Assembly (NCBI GenBank): GCA_028284925.1
Contig: JANQQT010000228.1
Span: 22,370 to 86,369 of the forward strand
From: Phycisphaeraceae bacterium
GTDB lineage: Bacteria > Planctomycetota > Phycisphaerae > Phycisphaerales > Zrk34
Length of the DNA stretch: 64,000 bases
Direction of reading: 5' to 3'
The position numbers and the translations under genes are program-made. The notes below the pieces were generated by a model. The model did no database searches and had not been told where the DNA came from. It was given only the letters and a program-made list of their open reading frames with translations. Below, one piece after another: positions 53,313 through 61,794 of this stretch (positions are counted from its first letter, which is position 1; each line of letters begins with the position of its first letter).

Positions 53313-54667
53313 CACGTCACCTCCCCAAGTAAATCAACCAACGCGTCAATCTCATCCACACTCCGTTTTTCGGTCACCGCAATCAGCAATTGATTATTCT
53401 CTCCAATTCCCAGAACCTTCTTCATTGCGATCCCCGGAGAAATCCCTCGTTCGTGCCCCGCCTTCACAACCACCTCCGCATCCGCCGGGCAGTTCACCAC
53501 AAACTCATGGAAAAACGCGCCGTCGTCATACGCGAGCGAATGCCCCTCTAACCCGCCAATCCGTTCCGCTGCATAGTGCGCCTTGTGATAACACTGCCGC
53601 GCCGCCTCTCGCATCCCCTTCGGCCCCATCGTCGTCATATACACACTCGCATACACCGCCAACAAACCCTGATTCGTACAAATATTCGATGTCGCTTTCG
53701 CCCCTCGAATATGCTGCTCCCTCGTCTGTAACGTCAGGCAAAAACCCCTCCGCCCATCCGCATCCGTCGTCTGCCCGATCAGTCGACCTGGCATCTTTCG
53801 CAGCAACTTTTCCTTCGCCGCAAACAACCCCAGCCACGGCCCGCCCGCCTGCAGCGGCACACCCAGCGGCTGCCCTTCACCCACCGCAATATCCGCTCCA
53901 CAGACGCCTGGATTTTTCAACAAAGCACACGCAATCGGGTTAAACACCGCCACGCCCAGTGTCTTGCCTTCACTATGTCCCGCTTCAAACTGACCCTCCC
54001 AGTCTTCAATCATCCCATACACGTTCGGCGACTGCACCACGACAGCCGCTGTGTCATGGTCCATTGCACCCTTCACGGACTCAGCACTCACCACACCTTT
54101 TCCCTCTTCCGCCTTCAGCACCACCAGTTCCACCGGCAACGCGGCACAACTCGTTCGCAACACAGCCAGGTAATGCGGGTGCAATGTCTCCGCGACCAAT
54201 ACGCGCCGCTTCCCCGTCACATTGATCGCCATGAACACCGCCTCTGTCACAGCACTCGCCCCTTCATACAAACTCGCATTCGCAATATCCATCCCCGTCA
54301 ATCGCGACACCTGCGTCTGAAATTCAAAAAACACCTGCAGCGATCCCTGCGAAGCCTCCGCCTGATAAGGCGTGTATGCCGTCAAAAATTCACCACGCTT
54401 GCCCACGTCCCCAACAGTCGACGGAATGAAATGGTCATACGCTCCGGCGCCCATGAAGCAAACGGACTTTCCCGCAGACCGATTCTTACCCGCAAGCCTT
54501 CCCAATTCACGCTGCAATTCCAATTCACTCGCCCCCTCAGGCACTGCCAGGCCACCTTCCAACCGATACTCCACCGGCAACGAGGCGAATAGCTCTTCAA
54601 CGCTCGCCACGCCAATCGTTCCCAGCATCACGTCTCGTTGCTCATCCGTTATCTGCGTATAATCCAT
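53312..54667 (-). CDS. gcvPA: Glycine dehydrogenase (decarboxylating), subunit 1
   Basis: 451 residues from ATG 54667 (MDYTQITDEQRDVML); a longer frame to 54766 adds a leader without family match. It contains CFMGAGAYDHFIPSTV, FLTAYTPYQAEASQGSLQVFFEFQTQVSRLTGMDIANASLYEGASA, all typical of the first half of the P-protein, and the C-terminal part ends before the PLP lysine of subunit 2. Split P-proteins are normal in many bacteria. It works with the next gene in glycine cleavage. Confidence 0.95.
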   Translation of the reverse strand: MDYTQITDEQRDVMLGTIGVASVEELFASLPVEYRLEGGLAVPEGASELELQRELGRLAGKNRSAGKSVCFMGAGAYDHFIPSTVGDVGKRGEFLTAYTPYQAEASQGSLQVFFEFQTQVSRLTGMDIANASLYEGASAVTEAVFMAINVTGKRRVLVAETLHPHYLAVLRTSCAALPVELVVLKAEEGKGVVSAESVKGAMDHDTAAVVVQSPNVYGMIEDWEGQFEAGHSEGKTLGVAVFNPIACALLKNPGVCGADIAVGEGQPLGVPLQAGGPWLGLFAAKEKLLRKMPGRLIGQTTDADGRRGFCLTLQTREQHIRGAKATSNICTNQGLLAVYASVYMTTMGPKGMREAARQCYHKAHYAAERIGGLEGHSLAYDDGAFFHEFVVNCPADAEVVVKAGHERGISPGIAMKKVLGIGENNQLLIAVTEKRSVDEIDALVDLLGEVT

Positions 54668-54826
54668 AACCCTGTCAATCCGTCCTTTGCCCGCCTTACA
54701 CGGCCCTGCCAAACCAATCGTCCGATAAGGCTCGTAGTTTAGCAGGTCGATATCACACAAGTCCAAACCGCACCCACCCTTTCCTGCATATCTTGGTCAA
54801 CCCCTACGCATACAATATCCACGCCC

Positions 54827-55291
54827 ATGACACACGACCCCAAACACACCGCTGTCATCATTGTCGACCACGGCTCCAGACGCGCCGAATCAAACCAGAT
54901 GCTCCTGGAAGTTGTTTCACTTTTCGCTAAAACTCAAACCTATCCCATCGTCGAGCCGGCACACATGGAACTCGCCCCTCCCTCCATCGCCGATGCCTTC
55001 GACACATGCGTCAGGAAGGGCGCCGCAACGGTCATTTGTCAGCCTTTTTTCCTCCTCCCCGGAAACCACTGGAAAACAGACATCCCCGGCCTCATGGCCG
55101 ATGCCGCAAAGACTCATCCGAATGTCAATTGGTTGGTCACCGCCCCCCTCGGCCCGCACAAACTTATGGCCGACATTATGAACGATCGTATCAAAAACTG
55201 CATCAAGCATACCGCCGGAAATGCCCCACCCTGCCCAATGTGTGAACCGCTCGGCGGGTGTCAGTTTAAGGCCGGACCGTCTGCTTCATAA
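54827..55291 (+). CDS. cbiX: CbiX/SirB-type chelatase with Cys-rich tail
   Basis: 154 residues. VDHGSRRAESNQML gives the catalytic His, and QPFFLLPGNHWKTDIPGLMADA the second part of the site with its His; this is the CbiX fold inserting cobalt or iron into sirohydrochlorin. The C-terminus is unusual: CPMCEPLGGCQFK, three Cys, which could bind a metal or Fe-S cluster. Such short chelatases are known to carry Cys clusters. It diverges from gcvPA and overlaps the end of the next minus-strand gene by about 31 bases. Confidence 0.85.
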   Translation: MTHDPKHTAVIIVDHGSRRAESNQMLLEVVSLFAKTQTYPIVEPAHMELAPPSIADAFDTCVRKGAATVICQPFFLLPGNHWKTDIPGLMADAAKTHPNVNWLVTAPLGPHKLMADIMNDRIKNCIKHTAGNAPPCPMCEPLGGCQFKAGPSAS

Positions 55292-55707
55292 ATCCCATCC
55301 GCCTCGACGATTCCCTCCGCCTCTACCAGCGAATCCGTATCCATATCCGGGTCCGCTACTCCAATACCCTCGTCGCCAAACAGGCCGTCGCCTTCGAGTG
55401 AGTCCGAATTCACCGCACACGATGCGCTCTTGGCACTGCCCATGTCCTGTTCCAGCTCATGCAGCTCCACGTTCAAGTGCTCAATGATGGATTGTGTTGT
55501 CGCAATTGCCTGATCAAATGCCGACTCACATTGATGCACACGCTCGCGTGTCGCATAGCGCGAGTACTCCCGCTGATTCTCTGCCTGGTACTTCAATCGC
55601 ATCAAACGCTCAAGGACAGCCTCCGCCTTATCTCGCGCCGCATTCGTGCATAACAGAAATTGTTGATCATCTTCAAGCCACATCAAACTGCTCCCCGACA
55701 CATTCAT
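55261..55707 (-). CDS. Hypothetical protein with helical N-terminus and acidic tail
   Basis: 148 residues from the ATG at 55707; a GTG two codons earlier is possible. Residues 5-95 are helical and probably coiled (DKAEAVLERLMRLKYQAENQREYSRY, SIIEHLNVELHELEQ), then a very acidic, Gly-rich tail (GVADPDMDTDSLVEAEGIVEAD). Its start lies 7-13 bases after the stop of the sugar-nucleotide dehydratase gene, so it is likely in that operon. Not recognised. Confidence 0.68.
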   Translation of the reverse strand: MNVSGSSLMWLEDDQQFLLCTNAARDKAEAVLERLMRLKYQAENQREYSRYATRERVHQCESAFDQAIATTQSIIEHLNVELHELEQDMGSAKSASCAVNSDSLEGDGLFGDEGIGVADPDMDTDSLVEAEGIVEADGIYEADGPALN

Positions 55708-55719
55708 CCTCACGTGTCA

Positions 55720-57357
55720 CTAAGCTGCTTTCTCGCCCTGCCCGCCGATCCTGCCCGCTCTACTCCTATTGTCGGCCAATTCAGTCTCCGTCTTTTGCTC
55801 CATAACCTCCCCACCCTGCATTTGCGGCACTGCCTCTCGCAATGCTTTCAGGATGGCCTCAGCATCACTACGCTCACGCAATGCCTCAAACTGCTTCACC
55901 ACACGCTCCACATGTTCCCCGCTCACACCCTCAGTTTTCACAATCCTCACCGACGCATGTGCTGTCTTCAGCATATCTTCACCATCATACGCCAACTCCT
56001 CATACAACTTCTCGCCAGGGCGCACACCCGTATAAACGATGGCCACATCCGTGCCCGGCTCCAGGCCGTTCGCCCGTACAAAACGCTCTGCCATTTCCAC
56101 GATTCGAATCGATTCACCCATGTCAAGAACAAACACATGGCCGTCTGCCTGTTCCAGCGACGCAGCTTGAATCACCAGCAATGCCGCCTCCGGAATCGTC
56201 ATGAAAAATCGCGTCATCCGAGGGTCCGTCACCGTCAACGGCCCACCCTGGCTCAACTGCTGTATCCAGATCGGAACAACGCTGCACGCCGACCCCAACA
56301 CGTTTCCAAACCGGACCATCGAAAAAACCGTCTCACTTCGCTCCGCCATGTGCTGCACATACAACTCCGCCGCTCGCTTCGTGGCGCCCATCACCGAGGT
56401 TGGATTTACTGCCTTGTCCGTACTGATCATCACAAACCGACCCACACCCGCGGTATGCGCCGCATCGGCAATCGACTTGGTTCCAAAGAAATTATTCACC
56501 ATCGCCTCACGCGGATGATCCTCCATCATGGGAACATGCTTGTGCGCTGCCGCATGAAAAATCACATCAGGTTTGCAGCTCTTGACCACCTCCAGCGTCC
56601 GTCCCGCATCGACCACGTCATGCAGCATCACCCGGCGCGACACGTTTCCAAACTTGGAACCCAGCTCTCGGTCAATCTCAAACAATCCGTTCTCACTCCG
56701 ATCCATCAGCGCCAGTTCGCTGGGACCATACCCCGCGGCAATGCGCGCAAGCTCTGAACCAATGCTACCGCCCGCCCCGGTAATCAACACCCGCTTCCCG
56801 CGCAAGGTCCGATCGATACTCCCTTTATCCACCTCGCGATTCTCTCGATCCAGCAATGCTCCCGGGTCCACATGCGGCGACATCGCATTCACGCGCCCCG
56901 CCAACATATCTCCCACCGTCGGGATGCGTCTTACCAATACACCCAACTCATTTAACCGACTGATGACTTGCCCTGCCAATTCAATCATTGCGGTCGGGAT
57001 ACTCACATACGCAATATCGATCTGCTGCACACGCACGATGAGTTCAAGGTTCTCAACCACTCCCAGCGAACGTATCCTCATGCGCTCGTTCAGTTGCGAT
57101 TCATGCAACACAATGCAACCCGTCAAATGACTCGCTTCACCCCTCGACTTCAACATCCGCCTCACATCTCTCACCTCGCTTGGTCCGCCAACAATAACCG
57201 TTCTCCCACATCGTGCCTCGCAAATCCCGATGCTACCTTCGAGTTCCGTACAATCTCCCGTGGACATTCCTGACGAGTCAGAAGAACTTCCGGGGATTCC
57301 TGGGGATGGGGTACCTGTTCTTCCGAACAGGCGCCCGATTGAACTGAACATAAACAT
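55720..57357 (-). CDS. CapD/FlaA1-type nucleotide-sugar dehydratase without membrane domain
   Basis: 545 residues. The SDR domain has VLITGAGGSIGSELARIA, FHAAAHKHVPMMEDHPREA, STDKAVNPTSVMGATKRAAE and later GVRPGEKLYEELAYDGE, typical of UDP-GlcNAc 4,6-dehydratases. An N-terminal Rossmann-like sensor part (about 45-165) is present, but the usual four membrane helices of WbpM/PglF are missing; a short Ser/Gly-rich leader replaces them. Role: surface-sugar synthesis. A divergent AT-rich region lies upstream. Confidence 0.9.
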   Translation of the reverse strand: MFMFSSIGRLFGRTGTPSPGIPGSSSDSSGMSTGDCTELEGSIGICEARCGRTVIVGGPSEVRDVRRMLKSRGEASHLTGCIVLHESQLNERMRIRSLGVVENLELIVRVQQIDIAYVSIPTAMIELAGQVISRLNELGVLVRRIPTVGDMLAGRVNAMSPHVDPGALLDRENREVDKGSIDRTLRGKRVLITGAGGSIGSELARIAAGYGPSELALMDRSENGLFEIDRELGSKFGNVSRRVMLHDVVDAGRTLEVVKSCKPDVIFHAAAHKHVPMMEDHPREAMVNNFFGTKSIADAAHTAGVGRFVMISTDKAVNPTSVMGATKRAAELYVQHMAERSETVFSMVRFGNVLGSACSVVPIWIQQLSQGGPLTVTDPRMTRFFMTIPEAALLVIQAASLEQADGHVFVLDMGESIRIVEMAERFVRANGLEPGTDVAIVYTGVRPGEKLYEELAYDGEDMLKTAHASVRIVKTEGVSGEHVERVVKQFEALRERSDAEAILKALREAVPQMQGGEVMEQKTETELADNRSRAGRIGGQGEKAA

Positions 57358-58042
57358 AGCTCGTTCCTGTTTTGCTGCCGATCCGTTGCGTTGGTCCTAC
57401 CAGATGCCCAAACTCGGTGTTACGTCCAACCATTCGACCCAATCGCTACAATCGACAAAGTCCACTCCTTTCATATCGGCGTAAAAACACCCCCTCAATC
57501 AATCAAACAGCCGAAACCGCGTCCGAAAACGCCCATTCGCCTGAAGTGTCGCACCTCCGTAGGATTCGCGACGGCCAAGCCTTCCCTCGGGGTCAATCTC
57601 CGCCACCCAACTGCACCTCATGAACCGTTTCGCTCTGCGGATTTCAGGCTCAGTTGTTCCCGGGTTTAACACCTAAAAACCCTCGTTTCAGACCGTTTTT
57701 AACCATTTTCGCTCCCGGAAGCTGCGAAAAATCTCCATTTCACTGGATTTCGGTACGTAAAATACCTCAGGTGGTACCTGGTTTCTTCACCAGGTTTGGC
57801 TTTGTCAGCTTTGTAGAACTCGTTCCTGGGACGACTTTTCCCGATCATGTGGGCCCGATACGTAAATATACCATAAGTATTTGTAGATAAACATCTTAAA
57901 AAATAATATTTGAATTTGTGTTGCCCACTCTGTTTTTGATAATGAACATTGTTTGTCTTGGTGATGGCGAGCTAAGTCCTTTATTCCCAGTGCTTTACAA
58001 TAGGCGAATTGACATATGTCCCGATTTTGATACAATACGCCA
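57358..58042. other. AT-rich divergent region at GC-skew switch; candidate replication origin
   Basis: 685 bases between divergent genes. The + strand is C-rich left of it and G-rich right of it. The stretch 57861-57915 is strongly AT-rich and has TGTAGATAA at 57882-57890, one base from the DnaA-box consensus TGTGGATAA (on this strand). Only one such box is evident, and dnaA, dnaN and gyrB are not neighbours, so origin status is uncertain. Confidence 0.5.
58009..58036 (+). promoter_or_regulatory. Sigma-70-like promoter of folC
   Basis: TTGACA (58009-58014), 16-base spacer, TACAAT (58031-58036). Its start point would be within a few bases of the ATG at 58043, giving a leaderless or nearly leaderless mRNA, unless translation begins downstream. 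Confidence 0.72.
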
Positions 58043-59530
58043 ATGGGTAGTACAACTCCTTCCAGATCAAAGTCCGCCGCAAGACCGTCCAAATCACGGG
58101 CAGGTTCATCTCAGAAATCCATAAGTCCTTCAAAATCAAGCACTTCCGTTAAGCCAAAGTCGGTGGCCATTACGAATTACACCACGGCACTGCGTTGGTT
58201 ATATACGCATACGGATTATGAGCGCATGCGAATGGTGAGGTATAACGACCGGACGTTCAGCCTGGATCGTGTCAAGAGATTATTGGAATATCTGGGTGAT
58301 CCGCATGAGGAGCTGCAATTTGTGCATGTGGCGGGGACGAAGGGGAAGGGGTCGACGGTGGCGATGTTGGGGAGTATGTTGCAGGAGTGCGGGTATACGA
58401 TCGGGACGTTTACGAGTCCGCATCTGACGGACCTGCGAGAGAGAATTTCCATTGACGGGAAGATGATATCTCATGGGGAGATGACGGATCTTTTGAAGCT
58501 GGTGAAGACGCGGGCGAAGAAGCTGGGGGATGACCAGCCGACGTTTTTTGAGATCATGACGGTGGCGGCGATCCGTCACTTTGCGGACCAGGCGGTGGAT
58601 TTGGCGATCCTGGAGACGGGGCTTGGGGGGCGGCTGGACTCGACGAATGTGGTGACGCCTCTGGTGGCGGGGATTACGCAGATTTCGCTTGACCACATGA
58701 ATGTGCTTGGGAAAGACGTGACGAAGATTGCGGGTGAGAAGGCGGGGATCATGAAGGAGGGTGTGCCGACGGTGACGTGTGCGCAGGAGCCGGCGGTGTT
58801 GAAGGTGTTGCAGAAACACGCGGATGAGACGGGGGGTGATTTGAATGTGGTGGGTCGTGATATTGAATTTTCGTATCGGTTTGAAGCGACGCGTGAGCTT
58901 GGGCCTCATACGCGGGTGTGTTTGGCGACGCATTCGAATAATTATGAGCACCTTGCGGTGCCGTTGAAGGGGGAGCACCAGGCGCATAACTGCGGGATTG
59001 CGCTGGGGATTATTGACCGGCTATCGGAGATGGGGTTTGAGGTCCCAGAGTCTAAAATCATAGAGGGATTGGCGAAGACGGAGCTTGCGGGGCGGATGGA
59101 ACTGGCGTGGGACCAGCCGCGGATTTTGCTTGACGGGGCGCATAATGGGGCGTCGATCAAGGCGTTGATCAAGTCGATCGGGGCGCATGTGCCTTATGAC
59201 TCGCTGGTGGTGGTGTTTGCGACGAGTGAGGACAAGGATGTGGAAGGGATGCTGGAGCAGATTGCGCTGGGTGCGGACAAGGTGATTTTTACGCGGGCGA
59301 AGTCGAACCCGCGGGCGGTGGAGGCTGAGCAGTTGTTGAGTCGCTTTGGTGAGATATCGGGGAAGATGGCGCAGTCGGCGGGGAGTTTGGGTGAGGCGTT
59401 GAACCTGGCGGCGCGGGCGGTGGGCCGGGAGGACTTGATTTGTGTGACGGGCAGTTTTTACCTGGTAGGTGAGGGGAAGAAGTACCTGGCGGACCTTGGC
59501 GCGAAGCGGGCGAAGCAGGAGGCGGAGTGA
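58043..59530 (+). CDS. folC: Bifunctional folylpolyglutamate/dihydrofolate synthase
   Basis: 495 residues from ATG 58043. ATP loop HVAGTKGKGSTVAML, TFTSPHL, and SPHLTDLRERISI place it in FolC/Mur-ligase enzymes; DGAHNGASIKALI and the C-terminal domain follow. It adds glutamate to folates and may form dihydrofolate. The first ~40 residues are a Ser/Lys-rich extension; GTG at 58163 (V41) could be the true start, though no ribosome site precedes it. Strongly G-rich coding strand (27 G to 13 C in 58621-58680). Confidence 0.92.
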   Translation: MGSTTPSRSKSAARPSKSRAGSSQKSISPSKSSTSVKPKSVAITNYTTALRWLYTHTDYERMRMVRYNDRTFSLDRVKRLLEYLGDPHEELQFVHVAGTKGKGSTVAMLGSMLQECGYTIGTFTSPHLTDLRERISIDGKMISHGEMTDLLKLVKTRAKKLGDDQPTFFEIMTVAAIRHFADQAVDLAILETGLGGRLDSTNVVTPLVAGITQISLDHMNVLGKDVTKIAGEKAGIMKEGVPTVTCAQEPAVLKVLQKHADETGGDLNVVGRDIEFSYRFEATRELGPHTRVCLATHSNNYEHLAVPLKGEHQAHNCGIALGIIDRLSEMGFEVPESKIIEGLAKTELAGRMELAWDQPRILLDGAHNGASIKALIKSIGAHVPYDSLVVVFATSEDKDVEGMLEQIALGADKVIFTRAKSNPRAVEAEQLLSRFGEISGKMAQSAGSLGEALNLAARAVGREDLICVTGSFYLVGEGKKYLADLGAKRAKQEAE

Positions 59531-60211
59531 GGGAGATGGGGCGGAGGCGGGTTTGTTGTATATGCATATGTGTGAATGGGGCGATGTGTTGTTGTGCGCG
59601 GGGCGGGTGGTGAGGGTGGTGTTTGGGAAGAAGTGTAGTGTCAATGAAAAAATTTGAACCTGTCAATGTAATTGTGGTTTTGTTGGGGACCGGCGGCGGC
59701 AAGAAAGGGGCGGGGAAGGGGGTTGGTGGAGGGGTGATTTGGTGAAAATGGCGGGGGTGAGTTGAGATATTTAACGTGTTGAAAGGGGGTGAAAGGGTGG
59801 TTTTTGGGTGTTTTTTGGCGTCCAAACGGCGCGAAACGGGGGGAAAAGGGATGTTTTTGTGTCGAATAGCGACTTGTCTGTGCGCCCGGCCCGCCGGAAT
59901 TTGGAAAAGGCTTTTGAGGAGGCGTTTTGGGTGTAAAGTGTTGTGAGTTAAGGGTTTAGGTAATAATTCCGGGGGTTGGCGAATGGTTTGTGCGCACAGG
60001 AGGTTCGTTTTTTGGTATCGACGGCGAACGGGGGTAGGTAAAAGTATGTATATCGGGGCGGGTGGAAGGGGTTTCGAAGCATCTGTGCGCTCTTAGGGTT
60101 AAGGCGATGGCATAGCGGGGACACATTTATCTTTTGGCTGACTGGGCGACATATTTGGTGGAATTAGAATGAGCCCGAGCTTGGATCGATTTTGTAAGCG
60201 GGCATTCGCGA
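59531..60211. other. G-rich gene-free stretch
   Basis: About 680 bases without a credible gene. It holds a possible G-quadruplex run at 59707-59734 (four runs of four or more G). ORFs on the minus strand here are low-complexity shadows. Composition shifts towards balanced from about 60.1 kb, just before the cassette. Confidence 0.45.
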
Positions 60212-60240
60212 TGGACGGTAGAGTACGCGAATGTTATAAT
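60212..60240 (+). promoter_or_regulatory. Candidate promoter of the three-gene cassette
   Basis: TGGACG (60212-60217), 17-base spacer, perfect TATAAT (60235-60240). It leaves a leader of about 230 bases before the first gene. On the minus strand that leader holds two short frames that read like remnants of a small protein, without certainty. Confidence 0.55.
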
Positions 60241-60474
60241 TCAAAATAGCCGCTTAGAGTCATTCTGATGTCGATAATGTCAGGTCCAAAATCGCGAATA
60301 GCCTGTCGGTGAAGTTGGGCAGGTTCGGGGGCTGGCATTGCCATTAAGGTGTCATTCAGAAGACAGTTGCTCAACTTCTTGGTCGGTGATGGCCGAAATT
60401 GGCAGAATGATCAGATTCATCACTGACTTAAGTGTCCAAGGGGCAACTGACTTTTTGTAGAGGACGTGCCATTT

Positions 60475-61149
60475 ATGGAACCACGACATGTTCAGTTTTC
60501 AAGTGTTGTTGTTGGAGATGCACATAATCCAACCATTCTTAATCCCAATTTTCTTGAGTGCGAAGGGATTGTGCCAAAGGCATGGGGGTGGACAGTTGAT
60601 GAGACAGTCACAACACCTCCGCTCGCAATGGTCCGATACGCAAATGGTGTGAATATTACTGTCGAACACGGTAAGCTTCAGATCACTGATCCCCATGTCG
60701 AGAACGGCCCAGCTGCGAGCAAGATATCCGAAGTCGCGGCATCGTACATAAGCATATTGCGACACGTAAGATATACGGCAGTAGGGAACAACTTTCAAAG
60801 CCTGATCCCGATCCCTAATCCAGCTGGTTTCCTGAGAGATCGATTTCTGAAGGAAGGGGGTTGGAGCAGCTCGCCATCTGACATGGGTGCTATCGAGTTG
60901 AAGGTAAGTTATCCTATTGAGCCAACTGGCCGCCTGATCTTGTCGGTCGGTGCTGGGGAGGCAAAGTTGGAAGACAATAATGATCCGGAAGAGGTAATTG
61001 TTTGCAATGCGAATTTCAGTAGAAAGTGTGAGGGATCCGTCTCGTGGGAGGAAGCCATCGGGTATCTTACGTGCTTTCAAAATGACTGGGAATCATATAA
61101 TATTGCATTAAGCTCGTTGTTTGAGTCCGAATTGGAATCCGCGTCATGA
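60475..61149 (+). CDS. Cassette protein 1, unknown family
   Basis: 224 residues from the ATG at 60475, which has AGAGGA about 10 bases upstream; GTG at 60466 is too close to it. It reads HNPTILNPNFLECEGIVPKAWGW, TTPPLAMVRYANGVNI, YISILRHVRYTAVGNNF, and ends with a helical acidic tail. The layout recalls, from memory, an unnamed family of ~200-residue orphan proteins, but I cannot verify it. It has no signal peptide or membrane helix. Its stop overlaps the next ATG by 4 bases. It lacks the G-rich bias of its surroundings. Confidence 0.75.
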   Translation: MEPRHVQFSSVVVGDAHNPTILNPNFLECEGIVPKAWGWTVDETVTTPPLAMVRYANGVNITVEHGKLQITDPHVENGPAASKISEVAASYISILRHVRYTAVGNNFQSLIPIPNPAGFLRDRFLKEGGWSSSPSDMGAIELKVSYPIEPTGRLILSVGAGEAKLEDNNDPEEVIVCNANFSRKCEGSVSWEEAIGYLTCFQNDWESYNIALSSLFESELESAS

Positions 61150-61790
61150 TTGAATTTGATGACATAAATACTGATCATGAAAAGATAGATATGCAGGCCC
61201 AAAGGATACATCGGGATGCGTGGGAGGAATATGGCGAGTTGTCTAAGCGTCACAATTTAGGACGACTGTATCAATGTGATTTAGTCAAAATTTATGACGA
61301 GAATTTTTCGGATTCAATGGTTTCTTCCGGCAATAGATTTGAGGCAGATCATGAAATCCAATTTTCCGTGGAATACAGCGGAGGTGAGTCGAAAACGCGA
61401 ATTTCAGATGTGCGACACGATAGGATGGAGTTGCTGCGCCAATACCGAGCGTACTTTTCGACGATGAATTCGTTAACTGGTACGTTAGTCGGATTACCGA
61501 CGATTTGGGCGTTTGCAGAGTTGCCGGAGATTCAATCGATTGTACGTCAGTCAAAGGCGTCACGCCGTCGCATTGAAGAGATTGACTGGAATGAAGAAAA
61601 AAATGATCGAAGATGTGAGCTGATAGACAAAAAAATTGAAGGCTTGCTTGATGAAAATGAGAAGCAAGAGCTTGAAGATTTACAGAACCAGATGTTGGCG
61701 TTTCGTCGAAAAGTTGCCCCACTTCCTCTGCAAGAAGTTCGAGAGTTGCATCAAGAATTGATGATGAAAGCGGCGCAGAAGAGAGGTTAA
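61146..61790 (+). CDS. Cassette protein 2, coiled-coil protein of unknown family
   Basis: 214 residues, overlapping gene 1 by 4 bases (ATGA). The N-terminal half is of mixed character with a hydrophobic core (SLTGTLVGLPTIWAFAELPE, possibly a buried helix or membrane-touching segment). The C-terminal half is strongly charged coiled coil (SRRRIEEIDWNEEKNDRRCELIDKKIEGL, ENEKQELEDLQNQML). No enzyme motif is visible. It probably bridges protein 1 and the nuclease; not recognised. Confidence 0.75.
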   Translation: MIEFDDINTDHEKIDMQAQRIHRDAWEEYGELSKRHNLGRLYQCDLVKIYDENFSDSMVSSGNRFEADHEIQFSVEYSGGESKTRISDVRHDRMELLRQYRAYFSTMNSLTGTLVGLPTIWAFAELPEIQSIVRQSKASRRRIEEIDWNEEKNDRRCELIDKKIEGLLDENEKQELEDLQNQMLAFRRKVAPLPLQEVRELHQELMMKAAQKRG

Positions 61791-61794
61791 ATAC

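Noticed and set aside
54668..54826. Glycine riboswitch upstream of gcvPA
   Set aside because: The leader is too short and lacks the conserved GGAGAG-type cores of the tandem aptamer.
55660..56757. 365-codon plus-strand ORF
   Set aside because: His/Arg/Leu-rich shadow of the sugar-nucleotide dehydratase, which has full SDR motifs.
58280..58987. 235-codon minus-strand ORF within folC
   Set aside because: Arg/His/Pro-rich product from reading G-rich codons backwards; no motifs.
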